A DNA stretch of 25,300 nucleotides, from assembly GCA_964373675.1 (NCBI GenBank), contig CAYJVO010000008.1, forward strand, positions 1-25,300, given 5' to 3'. The notes beneath the pieces are model-generated. The model worked only from the letters and a program-made list of their open reading frames with translations, made no database searches and was not told the origin of the DNA. Origin of the DNA: CAYHXN01 sp964373675 (GTDB lineage: Bacteria; Patescibacteriota; Minisyncoccia; UBA6257; WO2-44-18). Every line of letters starts with the position of its first letter. Positions within the stretch are counted from its first letter, which is position 1. Positions 5,616 to 13,075 of the stretch are shown here, one piece after another. The translations under genes and the position numbers were made by a program.

Positions 5616-6713
5616 TGGACGAGGCCTGAGATGTCCCTTTTTGAGCAAAAGTTCCGCGTTGAGGATGGCCGCGCCGGCGGCGCCGCGGATGGTATTGTGA
5701 CCGAGAACTACCATCTTAAAACTCTGGCCTTGCTGGCCCAAAACCGAATCTTCGCGCAATCTGCCGACGGAGACCGTCATGCCATTGCCACGGTTTCTGT
5801 CTAAACGCACCTGCGGCCGGAAATCGTTTTCTAAATAAACCAATGGTTGTTCCGGCGCACTGGGAAGTTTCAATTTCTGCGGTTCGGATTTGAAAGATTT
5901 AATTATCTGCTTCAAACGTGCCACGGTAGTAGGTTTGCGAGTGGTAAAAGCGACGGTTAAGAAATGCCCATCGCGGGTGGGCACGCGGTTGCATTGGGCG
6001 GAGATTTTAATGCTTGCCATCTTAAAACCGAATTTTTTCAGCTCACCCAAAAGCTTGAGCGGTTCGGTTTCTACCTTCGGTTCTTCTCCTCCAATCATCG
6101 GAATCACATTGTCTAGAATATCCAGCGACGGCACGCCCGGATAACCAGCGCCGGAAATCGCCTGCATACTGGTTACCATAACCTTAGAAACGCCGAATTT
6201 TTGGTGAATTGGCTTTAAGGCCATCACTAAAGGAATAGCGACGCAATTGGGATTGGTGACGATAAACCCACGCCATTTTCTCTTTTTTTGCTGTTCGGGA
6301 ATAATTTTAATGTGCTCGGGATTTACTTCGGGAACTAAAAGCGGCACATCCGGTTCCATTCGCCAGTTTTTAGCATTGGAAACCACGGCAAAACCGGCAA
6401 CAGCGAAAGATTTTTCAATTTCTTTAGCCACATCGGCATCAAGCCCAGAGAAAACCAAAGAACAGCCGGCTTTCCGGAAATATTTCGGATCGCAAGGCAA
6501 AATTTTCATCTTGGCGATGGTTGGCGGAATATCAACGTTTTGCTTCCAGCGACTTTCCATCAAATCGCCGTAACGCTTTCCGGCGGAATCTTTAGAAGCG
6601 CCTAGCGCGGCAATCTCAAACCACGGGTGATTTTGAAGTAAAATAATAAACTTCTGACCGACTGTTCCGGTGGCGCCTAAAATACCGACTTTCAATCGTT
6701 CGACTTTGCTCAC
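5604..6713 (-). CDS. asd: aspartate-semialdehyde dehydrogenase
   Basis: Reduces aspartyl phosphate to aspartate semialdehyde, the second step to threonine, lysine and methionine. LKVGILGATGTVGQ is the NADP-binding start. TNPNCVAIPL holds the catalytic cysteine. SGAGYPGVPSLDILDN and CNRVPTRDGHFL (with the catalytic-site His) are typical of the archaeal/fungal-type branch, as is the length of about 370. The chosen GTG (6711-6713) follows AGGA by 6 nt and gives VSKVERLKVGILG, a normal start. The open frame runs to an ATG at 6752 that overlaps the end of hom by 13 nt; the extra residues include a small inverted repeat (ATCCT/AGGAT, 6719-6740) and seem not to belong to the enzyme. It is cotranscribed with hom. 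Confidence 0.94.
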   Translation of the reverse strand: MSKVERLKVGILGATGTVGQKFIILLQNHPWFEIAALGASKDSAGKRYGDLMESRWKQNVDIPPTIAKMKILPCDPKYFRKAGCSLVFSGLDADVAKEIEKSFAVAGFAVVSNAKNWRMEPDVPLLVPEVNPEHIKIIPEQQKKRKWRGFIVTNPNCVAIPLVMALKPIHQKFGVSKVMVTSMQAISGAGYPGVPSLDILDNVIPMIGGEEPKVETEPLKLLGELKKFGFKMASIKISAQCNRVPTRDGHFLTVAFTTRKPTTVARLKQIIKSFKSEPQKLKLPSAPEQPLVYLENDFRPQVRLDRNRGNGMTVSVGRLREDSVLGQQGQSFKMVVLGHNTIRGAAGAAILNAELLLKKGHLRPRPLTK

Positions 6714-6739
6714 TATTGATCCTGAGCCGCGCCGAAGGA

Positions 6740-9121
6740 TTATTTTTTCCATAAATTTTTAACTGTTTTTATAATACCGGCCAGTACCGTCGCCGCGGTA
6801 ACTTCGGCGCCGGCGCCGGGACCTTTAATGACTAATGGATTTTTCTTGTAATAATCGCTGTAAATGGCGACTACGTTATCCGTTCCGGTCACGTTTGCTA
6901 AGGGATCACTCGCATCAACTTCCTTTAATTTAGCAGAAATCTTGCCGTTGGCGAGAGCGCCGACATAACGCAAAACTTTCCCGCGCTCTTGTGCTTTTTT
7001 AAATTTTTTTGCCATTACTTCATCGTTGTAATCGGCTAAGTTCTCCAATAAAACGTCGTTTAGTTCGGCTTCCCAGCTAAGTTCGCGCGCCAAAATTAAC
7101 AGCTTTCGGCCTACATCCTGCCCGCTTAAATCTTCTCGGGGATCCGGCTCGGTGTATCCTTTTGCTTTAGCATCTTTCACCAAATCGCTAAATTGCTTTT
7201 TGGGGTCAAAATTATTGAAAAGATAGCTTAAAGTTCCGGAAAATATTCCTTCAATCTTTTTAATTCTGTCTCCAGCCGCCGACAATTCCTTGATGCTAGC
7301 GAGCACCGGTAAACCGGCACCGACATTGGCTTGATAATGAAATGCTTTGTTGTGCTCTTTAAGAACTTCTCGCAACTTACGATAATGCTTCATTGGAAGA
7401 ACGTTCGCTTTTTTGTTGGGGGTCACAATATCAAAACCGGTCCGGACAATCTCCGGATATTTTTTGGCGATAGCTTGACTGGCGGTGCAATCAATGAAGA
7501 TTTTTTGCGATCCGGGCATGGCTTTTCCTTTTTCTAAAAATTTATTCAAATCCATTTTATCCGGAGATTGGACAAGCAACCTTTTCCAGTTTTTCAAATC
7601 AATCCCATTATTATCAAAAAACATTTTATCCACATCCCCAATACCGCAGATTTTCATTCTTACGTTCTTAAGAACGTAAGAATGATTCATTTGTCTTAAT
7701 AATTCTCCGCCGACGATACCGGTCCCAACTAAAAACACTTTTGTTTCCTCGGAACCGCCGAAAAATTCGTGGTGCAGGGCCTGAACAGATTTTGGTTTAT
7801 TGGAAGAATCCACTACACAGGAAACGTTGCGCTCCGATCCTCCTTGAGCAATCGCCGACACATTGATTCCGCTTCTTCCCAGCGCGGAAAATATCCGACC
7901 GGCTATCCCCGGCACCCCACGCATGCCGTCTCCCACAACGGCGATAATGGTTTGATCGTCTTTTTTCTCCAAAGAAACCTTGCCCTGACGGATTTCAAAA
8001 TCAAATGCCTTTTTAAGCGCCTGAACGGCTTTTTCTGCTTCAGATTTGTTTACCGCTAAACAAATTGTGTGCTCCGAAGACGCTTGGGCGATTAAAATAA
8101 CGTTTACCTTTTTTTTCGCTACTGCCGAAAAAACCCGTTCGGCCGTACCCGGCACACCCGCGAGTTCGGTGCCTCCGATAGTAATTAAAGAAATATTATC
8201 CAATGAGCTAATATTTTTTACTGCTAGCGCTTCGTTAGCTTGTCGCTTTTTGCTTGCCGCTATAATTGTTCCGGAATGCTTCGGATTAAAAGTATTTTTG
8301 ATTAAAATCGGAAGGTTTTTTTTAATAGCCGGCAACATGGTAGCAGGATGGACTACTTTGGCGCCGAAATAAGCCATCTCAAAAGCGTCTTCGTAGCTTA
8401 TTTGCGGCAAAGTAAATGCCGCGGGCACAATCCGCGGATCAGCAGTCATTACCCCATCAGCATCAGTCCAGATTTCAACCACTTTTACTCCCAAAGCAGC
8501 GCCAAAAATCGCGGCACTGTAGTCAGAACCGCCACGGCCCAATGTGGTGGTCTTGCCAGAATTGGTGGAACTAATAAACCCAGTGATAATCGGCAGGGCA
8601 TGCTTTGGTAATTTATTAAAATAATTTCTTATTTTCGCGTTAGTTTTTAAAAAATCTACAGCCGCGTTTTGAAAATTATTATCTGTTTTCATTACTTCCC
8701 TTGAATCAACCGCAACCGCCCGACACCTGATACCTGACACATGACACTTACCTAAACAAGCGGCGACTAAATAAGAGGACAAGCGTTCACCGAAGCTAGC
8801 TACTAAATCTAATGAGGCCGGTGAAATTTTGCCAATGGATCGGATTTTTTTAATGACATGGTCTAATTCATTAAGAAGATTGTTCGGCGTCGGCACTCTC
8901 AATTCTTTGGCGGTAGCCAAATGCTGTTCTTTGATCCAATTTAAATCTAACGCCAAAAGCTTGTCCGTAACTCCCTGCATTGCTGAAACTACTACCGCGA
9001 CGCGATCTTTTTTAGCGGCGGCAGAGATAATTTTACAGACGTTTTTAATACGATTTGCGTCGCCAACAGATGAGCCGCCGAATTTTAACACTTTAGTAAA
9101 TTTAGAATTTGGTTTTGTCAT
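6740..9121 (-). CDS. thrA: bifunctional aspartokinase / homoserine dehydrogenase
   Basis: Fused enzyme for the first and third steps from aspartate to homoserine. The aspartokinase part starts KVLKFGGSSVGDANRI (residues 10-25) and includes TLGRGGSDYSA and EIWTDADGVMTADPR. Two ACT-type regulatory domains follow (about 310-455; GVPGTAERVF and GVPGIAGRIFSALGRSGINV), the expected place for threonine feedback. The dehydrogenase starts at FLVGTGIVGGELLRQM (about residue 470) and holds NVGAGLPVL and the GTLSYLFN and EPDPREDLSGQDVGRK motifs. At 793 residues it is close to E. coli ThrA (820). Directly after the NAD-binding glycines, the peptide SYVLKNVRM is encoded by a perfect palindrome also found between other genes. 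The ATG at 9121 has no Shine-Dalgarno sequence; a promoter lies at 9159-9187. Confidence 0.95.
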   Translation of the reverse strand: MTKPNSKFTKVLKFGGSSVGDANRIKNVCKIISAAAKKDRVAVVVSAMQGVTDKLLALDLNWIKEQHLATAKELRVPTPNNLLNELDHVIKKIRSIGKISPASLDLVASFGERLSSYLVAACLGKCHVSGIRCRAVAVDSREVMKTDNNFQNAAVDFLKTNAKIRNYFNKLPKHALPIITGFISSTNSGKTTTLGRGGSDYSAAIFGAALGVKVVEIWTDADGVMTADPRIVPAAFTLPQISYEDAFEMAYFGAKVVHPATMLPAIKKNLPILIKNTFNPKHSGTIIAASKKRQANEALAVKNISSLDNISLITIGGTELAGVPGTAERVFSAVAKKKVNVILIAQASSEHTICLAVNKSEAEKAVQALKKAFDFEIRQGKVSLEKKDDQTIIAVVGDGMRGVPGIAGRIFSALGRSGINVSAIAQGGSERNVSCVVDSSNKPKSVQALHHEFFGGSEETKVFLVGTGIVGGELLRQMNHSYVLKNVRMKICGIGDVDKMFFDNNGIDLKNWKRLLVQSPDKMDLNKFLEKGKAMPGSQKIFIDCTASQAIAKKYPEIVRTGFDIVTPNKKANVLPMKHYRKLREVLKEHNKAFHYQANVGAGLPVLASIKELSAAGDRIKKIEGIFSGTLSYLFNNFDPKKQFSDLVKDAKAKGYTEPDPREDLSGQDVGRKLLILARELSWEAELNDVLLENLADYNDEVMAKKFKKAQERGKVLRYVGALANGKISAKLKEVDASDPLANVTGTDNVVAIYSDYYKKNPLVIKGPGAGAEVTAATVLAGIIKTVKNLWKK
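7654..7685. repeat. TTCTTAAGAAC palindrome, copy 4, inside the hom coding sequence
   Basis: A perfect 32-bp palindrome, identical to the central 32 bp of copy 2 at 2648-2679. It is read in frame as HSYVLKNVRM between the dinucleotide-binding loop and the next strand of the homoserine dehydrogenase domain, and does not break the protein. Confidence 0.92.
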
Positions 9122-9158
9122 TTGGATTTAAAAAATCCGGCCTGTTGAGGTCGGAGTT

Positions 9159-9187
9159 ATTGTACAAATTTCGCAATCAAACTACAA
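9159..9187 (-). promoter_or_regulatory. Probable promoter of the hom-asd operon
   Basis: TTGTAG (9187-9182), 17-nt spacer and TACAAT (9164-9159) on the minus strand, about 38 nt before the hom ATG. An 8-bp inverted repeat GTTGAGGT/ACCTCAAC (9134-9141 and 9187-9194) flanks it and may be an operator. Confidence 0.5.
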
Positions 9188-9293
9188 CCTCAACGGTTTA
9201 GAAGGCCGCTAGTCGTAGTTGTAATCATAAAATGAATCATTTGATTTTAATTTAACACTCATACGACAATCGTCAATGCGAGCTGTCCACAAG

Positions 9294-9322
9294 TTGACCG
9301 TGGGTGAAATTTACCTTATAAT
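9294..9322 (+). promoter_or_regulatory. Sigma70-type promoter of the small cysteine protein
   Basis: TTGACC (9294-9299), 17-nt spacer, TATAAT (9317-9322), with the start codon 25 nt further on. Confidence 0.75.
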
Positions 9323-9346
9323 ACCTCCGTTCTTTGTGAGGTGAAT

Positions 9347-9634
9347 ATGGCAGTACCATTCTATGAGGGTCTTCGGCTTTATTGCGACGGTTGTGAAAAA
9401 TTCTTCCGATCTGGCGATCAAATGTTAGTTTGGCATGGCCATACTTTTTGTTATCCAATTTCGGGTACAGAAAGCGGTATAGGCAGCTGTCACAGAATTT
9501 GGCGCAAAAAACACAAAGAGGGATTGCTAAAATTAGGCACTGTTATTGACGAAGAAGAATTTGATTACATGATATATGCGCGAGAAGAAAAATCGGGTGA
9601 TTCCGAACAAGGAACCGACCCTGCCTATATTTGA
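9347..9634 (+). CDS. small cysteine-containing protein, possible zinc ribbon
   Basis: A 95-residue protein of unknown function. Near the start it has LYCDGCEKFF, followed by HGHTFCYP and GSCHRIW: four cysteines and nearby histidines that could bind zinc. The second half is charged (KEGLLKLGTVIDEEEFDYM) and no membrane segment is seen. The ATG 9347-9349 is preferred because GAGG lies 5 nt upstream; a GTG (9341) overlaps that motif. It stands alone with its own promoter and a strong terminator, between the divergent hom operon and the convergent tyrS. Function is not recognised; nucleic-acid binding is only a guess based on the cysteines. Confidence 0.75.
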   Translation: MAVPFYEGLRLYCDGCEKFFRSGDQMLVWHGHTFCYPISGTESGIGSCHRIWRKKHKEGLLKLGTVIDEEEFDYMIYAREEKSGDSEQGTDPAYI

Positions 9635-9643
9635 ACTTTAAAC

Positions 9644-9672
9644 CCGCACTATTAGTGCGGTTTTCTTTTTTT
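9644..9672 (+). terminator. Rho-independent terminator after the small cysteine protein
   Basis: CCGCACT/AGTGCGG stem (9644-9650, 9654-9660), 3-nt loop, followed by TTTTCTTTTTTT on the + strand. Confidence 0.9.
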
Positions 9673-9674
9673 AT

Positions 9675-10826
9675 TTATGCGGAAAGGCGAAAAAAATTTC
9701 TTTTGCCTACTTTTAAAATAGTGCCGTCGCGGATTATCATCACTTCATTAGGATCGGTTTTTTTCTCATTGTTAAGCTGTACGCCGCCCTGCTCAATCAG
9801 CCGCCTCGCCTCGCCGCGGCTGGCGGCGGCGTCAATTTCCAAAAGAAGGTCAATCAACTTATAACTCGCCGCTTTCAGCTTGCTGCTAGGAATTTCAGAT
9901 GGCATGCCGTGCTTGGAAAAAACGTTGATGAAATCTTCCTTAGCGCGTTCGCCCACTTTCTCACCGTGATACATTCCAACAATAATCCGGGCAAGTTCCA
10001 GTTTGGCCTCTCGCGGGTTCTGTATTTTTCTGTCTTCGTCCGTCAGCAAAGTGTAGTATTTATCAATCAAACTGTCGGGAATCGCCATAATTTTTCCGAA
10101 CATATCGTTGGGCTCGGTGTCTAAAGCGATGTAATTCCCATATGACTTGGACATTTTTTTAACGCCATCAGCGCCCTCAAGAAGCGGCACGGTAATAATA
10201 TCTTGCTCAGGCATTCCAAAAGAACGCTGAATTTTCCTGCCCATCAGCAGATTAAATTTTTGATCCGTTCCGCCGATTTCCACATCAGCTTTCACCATTA
10301 CCGAATCATATCCCTGAAGCAATGGATAAACCTCTTCCAAAAGAGTGATTTCTTTTCCCTCCTTTAATCTTTTTTGAAAATCATCGCGCTCCAAAACTCT
10401 TTGCACGCTTTCCCGCCTCAGCAAATCCAAAATTAAATTTGAATTTCTCCGATACCACTTGCTGTTGTAATAAATTTCGGCTTTTCGCACATTGATGACT
10501 TTGCCGGCCAAAGCAAGATATCTTTTTAAATTCTGTTTAATCTCCTTTTCGGTAAGCGGCGGGCGCGCGCCTTCCCGTCCGGACGGATCGCCGATCATCG
10601 CCGTAAAATCACCGATTATTAAGACTGCTGTATGTCCGACATCCTGAAGTTGTCGGAGTTTGCGAAGCGGCACCGTATGCCCCAAATGCAAATCCGGAGC
10701 CGTGGGATCAATGCCAAATTTCACTCGGAGCGGTTTCTTGCCTTGAGTTAACCGAAGAGCCAAATGATCTTTGACGATTACCTCCTCCACGCCGCGAGCC
10801 AGTAATTTTCCTGCCTCATTCGTCAT
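9675..10826 (-). CDS. tyrS: tyrosyl-tRNA synthetase
   Basis: Class I synthetase that charges tRNA-Tyr. HLGH (residues 47-50) and KMSKS (about 223-227, followed by YGNYIAL) are the two ATP-binding signatures. FGIDPTAPDLHLGHTVPL, IIGDFTAMIGDPSGR and the EIGGTDQKFNLLMGR tyrosine pocket are well kept. The C-terminus carries an S4 RNA-binding domain (ARRLIEQGGVQLNNEKK), usual for this enzyme. Length 383 is typical. The ATG lacks a Shine-Dalgarno sequence; an extended -10 (TGATAAGAT, 10842-10834) ends 7 nt before it, so the mRNA is probably leaderless. Confidence 0.95.
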   Translation of the reverse strand: MTNEAGKLLARGVEEVIVKDHLALRLTQGKKPLRVKFGIDPTAPDLHLGHTVPLRKLRQLQDVGHTAVLIIGDFTAMIGDPSGREGARPPLTEKEIKQNLKRYLALAGKVINVRKAEIYYNSKWYRRNSNLILDLLRRESVQRVLERDDFQKRLKEGKEITLLEEVYPLLQGYDSVMVKADVEIGGTDQKFNLLMGRKIQRSFGMPEQDIITVPLLEGADGVKKMSKSYGNYIALDTEPNDMFGKIMAIPDSLIDKYYTLLTDEDRKIQNPREAKLELARIIVGMYHGEKVGERAKEDFINVFSKHGMPSEIPSSKLKAASYKLIDLLLEIDAAASRGEARRLIEQGGVQLNNEKKTDPNEVMIIRDGTILKVGKRNFFRLSA

Positions 10827-10853
10827 GGTTTTAATCTTATCAGAAATAAAAAT

Positions 10854-10868
10854 CTCCCTCTAGGGGAG
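10854..10868 (-). terminator. Terminator of the secreted-protein gene
   Basis: CTCCC/GGGAG stem immediately after the stop codon at 10869-10871, followed on the minus strand by ATTTTTATTT. It separates this gene from tyrS. Confidence 0.7.
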
Positions 10869-11606
10869 TTATTCTTTCGGGGGCAAAATTCGGTGTGGTT
10901 TTATTTTTTCCTGCCACTCTTTTAAACGGCTGGTCCATTCTTTATGGTCTGACTCACTATAAACAATAATCGTTGCTGCCGGAGGCATCGCGCCCATATT
11001 GGTTTGATAACGATTGCCCCATTCCGCTTCCAAATAAACTGAATCAAGGAGCTTATTTTCAATCAACCGCACGGTTAAGCCACTAACCTTAACATAAACT
11101 TTTTCTTTTCTAGCATCATTGCTGATTTCAAAAAGAACATAATGTTCGGCCTGAACAAAGGCTTCTTTAGCGCCGACAATCGCTCCGCTGATAGTAAAAC
11201 GCTTTTTCAACTTATCAAAATATTCCTGCCACGCTTTCAAATCTTCTGCCGTAGGAACAAAGACGGTGGCGCTATCAACTCCAACACAGTCATTAACGGG
11301 AAGATATATGCTGGCGCCGTTAGCAAAATTAGCGCTTAAGGTAGTAATCATCTGCTTATCCTCTCTTAACTTAACCATCACCTGATCCGGCCAAACAAAA
11401 ATGCTCAACTTCCGGGTAGAATTCGCTAGGGGAAAAACAATAAATTCCAAATGATTTTTGTAAATTTCGCCCGTGGCCAACCCACGATACTCATAAATCA
11501 TCACGTCTTTTACCTGTTTTTCAATCACAGCTGACGAATCTTGATCTGCAGGAAATGAACTTCCAGTCAGAGCGAGGATTCCAAACAAAACCGCAAACAA
11601 CTTCAT
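10869..11606 (-). CDS. secreted protein with two related halves
   Basis: A 245-residue protein with a signal peptide (MKLFAVLFGILALTGSSFPA) and no other membrane segment, so it is probably exported. The mature part looks duplicated. The first half includes HLEFIVFPLANSTRKLSIFV, LREDKQMITTLSANFAN and VFVPTAEDLKAWQEYFDKLK; the second includes EHYVLFEISNDARKEKVYVK, LIENKLLDSVYLEAEWGN and IIVYSESDHKEWTSRLKEWQ. Both follow the same order of strands ended by a D-x-x-x-W-x-x-x-x-x-x-L helix. No enzyme motif is seen. A GGGGG lies just before the ATG. Family not recognised. Confidence 0.8.
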   Translation of the reverse strand: MKLFAVLFGILALTGSSFPADQDSSAVIEKQVKDVMIYEYRGLATGEIYKNHLEFIVFPLANSTRKLSIFVWPDQVMVKLREDKQMITTLSANFANGASIYLPVNDCVGVDSATVFVPTAEDLKAWQEYFDKLKKRFTISGAIVGAKEAFVQAEHYVLFEISNDARKEKVYVKVSGLTVRLIENKLLDSVYLEAEWGNRYQTNMGAMPPAATIIVYSESDHKEWTSRLKEWQEKIKPHRILPPKE

Positions 11607-11622
11607 TTTTCCCCCAAATAAA

Positions 11623-11650
11623 AGTGCCGCTCAAAATTATAAGCGGCACT
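11623..11650 (-). terminator. Terminator after the CDP-alcohol phosphatidyltransferase gene
   Basis: AGTGCCGCT/AGCGGCACT stem (11623-11631, 11642-11650) with a 10-nt loop, just past the stop codon; TTTATTT follows on the minus strand. Confidence 0.75.
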
Positions 11651-11651
11651 A

Positions 11652-12215
11652 TTAAGATTTGTCAAATGTTTTGTCCAGTTGTCCAACCAAACTCAAACTA
11701 GCAGCAATGGCTACCAACACCATCAACCAAACTAAAAAAATATTGCCCATCCCTATTAGCGCCGCGGCCACCAATGTTATTTCCAATCCCATTTTAGTTT
11801 TACCAGTCCAGTTGGCGGCGGGATTAATTTTTATGACTAGAAAAAAGCACCGGATCATAACCAAAGCTACTTCGGCAACAAACAAGAACCAAAAAAGAGT
11901 GGCGGCTGCAAGCGGCAGCTGACCGCAATCTTTCAAAATCCAAAGCGTACTTAAAATTAAAATCTTATCGCAGAGCGGATCCAAAAAAGCACCGATTTCT
12001 GTTGAACTTTTCAAAAGCCGGGCGAAAAATCCGTCCAGAAAATCGGTAAAAGCGGCTACCAAAAATAAAAACAGCGCCAAAACATTATATCCATTAGAAA
12101 TAGACCAAATTATAAAAGGAATAAACGGCAAACGCGACAAACTGAACAATGAGGGCACGGAAAACCGAATCGGTCTTTCGTAACGATCAATCAATCCCAA
12201 GACCAGCTTTTCCAT
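11652..12215 (-). CDS. pgsA: CDP-alcohol phosphatidyltransferase (phosphatidylglycerophosphate synthase type)
   Basis: Integral membrane enzyme that transfers a phosphatidyl group from a CDP-lipid to an alcohol. The motif D-G-x2-A-R-x8-G-x3-D-x3-D is visible as DFLDGFFARLLKSSTEIGAF followed by LDPLCDK (about residues 60-85), with all three aspartates present. Several hydrophobic segments surround it (IPFIIWSISNGYNVLALFLF; FWFLFVAEVALVMIRCFFLV; LVAAALIGMGNIFLVWLMVL). Glycerol-3-phosphate is the likely acceptor by family resemblance, but related enzymes use inositol phosphate or others. ATG 12213-12215 is taken; a GTG directly before it is possible. The gene follows clpP on the same strand after about 190 nt that holds repeats. 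Confidence 0.85.
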   Translation of the reverse strand: MEKLVLGLIDRYERPIRFSVPSLFSLSRLPFIPFIIWSISNGYNVLALFLFLVAAFTDFLDGFFARLLKSSTEIGAFLDPLCDKILILSTLWILKDCGQLPLAAATLFWFLFVAEVALVMIRCFFLVIKINPAANWTGKTKMGLEITLVAAALIGMGNIFLVWLMVLVAIAASLSLVGQLDKTFDKS

Positions 12216-12309
12216 CACTAACCCTAACTCTCAAAAATCTGGAAGGATTATAAATCAAAAACCGCCCCAGTGTCCATTGGAGCGAACCAAGTTCAAACGC
12301 GCCTGCGCC

Positions 12310-12374
12310 AGCGCTTATCCTTCGGCCATTCGACAGGCTCACGGTGGTGAGCAAGGTCAAACCACAGGCTCAGG
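12310..12374. repeat. Degenerate CCTTCG...AGGCTCA repeats
   Basis: The spacer between clpP and pgsA contains ATCCTTCGGCCATTCGACAG followed by GCTCACGGTGGTGAGC (a small hairpin) and a second ACAGGCTCAGGAT. A related fragment (CCTTCGGCGCGGCTCAGGAT on the minus strand) lies at 6720-6739 between hom and asd. These look like pieces of a dispersed intergenic repeat. Confidence 0.45.
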
Positions 12375-12379
12375 ATTGC

Positions 12380-12404
12380 GCGTTGTCATACGCCATGACA
12401 ACGC
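12380..12404. terminator. Hairpin directly after the clpP stop codon
   Basis: GCGTTGTCAT/ATGACAACGC 10-bp stem with a 5-nt loop, next to the clpP TAA (12405-12407). No T-run follows on the minus strand, so it may be a weak terminator or an mRNA 3'-end stabiliser. Confidence 0.5.
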
Positions 12405-13001
12405 TTATTTTTTCTTAATGATTTCGTCAATCAAACCGTATTCTTTGGCGCCTTGCGGCTCAAGATAAAAATCCCGATCGGTATCTTTCTCAATCTTGGA
12501 GAGCGACTGGCCGGTATGCTTAGCTAAAATCTGATTCAGCTTGTCCTTAATTTTTATAATGTGCCGCGCGGTGATTTCTACTTCAACTGCCTGACCTTCG
12601 GCGCCGCCCATTACCTGGTGAAGCAAAATCTCCGAATTTGGCAAAGCAAATCTTTTTCCTTTCTTGCCGGCGGCCAAGAGCACCGCTCCCATGGAAGCGG
12701 CAAGACCAACGCAAATCGTGGACACATCCGGTTTAACATGCTGCGTGGTATCATAAATAGCCAAACCAGCGCTCACTGACCCACCGGGAGTATTTAAATA
12801 AAGTTTAATGTCCTTTTTCGGATCCTCATGTTCTAAAAACAATAATTGGGCGATCACTAAATTCGCCATGGCATCGGTAATCGGACCACCCAAGAAGATA
12901 ATTCGCTCTTTTAAAAGTCGCGAATAAATATCGTAAGCCCGCTCGCCGCCGGCGGTTTTTTCCAAAACAGTTGGGATTAAATATTGGTTGAATTCGTCCA
13001 T
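12405..13001 (-). CDS. clpP: ATP-dependent Clp protease proteolytic subunit
   Basis: Serine protease that forms the degradation chamber of Clp. The catalytic triad is visible: Ser103 in GLAASMGAVLL, His128 in ILLHQVMGG and Asp177 in DTDRDFYL, with the usual spacings of 25 and 49 residues. LNTPGGSVSAGLAIYDTTQ is the oxyanion/handle region. LLHQ replaces the common MIHQ, a mild change. Length 198 is normal. It lies downstream of tig on the same strand, the usual bacterial order; the 61-nt spacer contains an imperfect hairpin. Its partner ClpX/ClpA is not in the window. Confidence 0.96.
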   Translation of the reverse strand: MDEFNQYLIPTVLEKTAGGERAYDIYSRLLKERIIFLGGPITDAMANLVIAQLLFLEHEDPKKDIKLYLNTPGGSVSAGLAIYDTTQHVKPDVSTICVGLAASMGAVLLAAGKKGKRFALPNSEILLHQVMGGAEGQAVEVEITARHIIKIKDKLNQILAKHTGQSLSKIEKDTDRDFYLEPQGAKEYGLIDEIIKKK

Positions 13002-13018
13002 AGTATAGTTATTAAGAA

Positions 13019-13075
13019 ATTAAGTCATTGAGTAATTAAGTTTGTCTCAATAACTAAGTTACTTAGTGACTTAAT
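13019..13075. repeat. Imperfect long hairpin between tig and clpP
   Basis: ATTAAGTCA (13019-13027) pairs with TGACTTAAT (13067-13075), with further interrupted pairing inward around TTTGTC. The spacer is built of repeated heptamer-like units (ACTTAGT, ATTAAGT, ACTCAAT). It includes the tig stop codon. Confidence 0.5.

Noticed and set aside
12378..12404. Strong intrinsic terminator after clpP
   Set aside because: The hairpin is good but no T-run follows on the clpP strand, so it was kept only as a low-confidence terminator or stabiliser.
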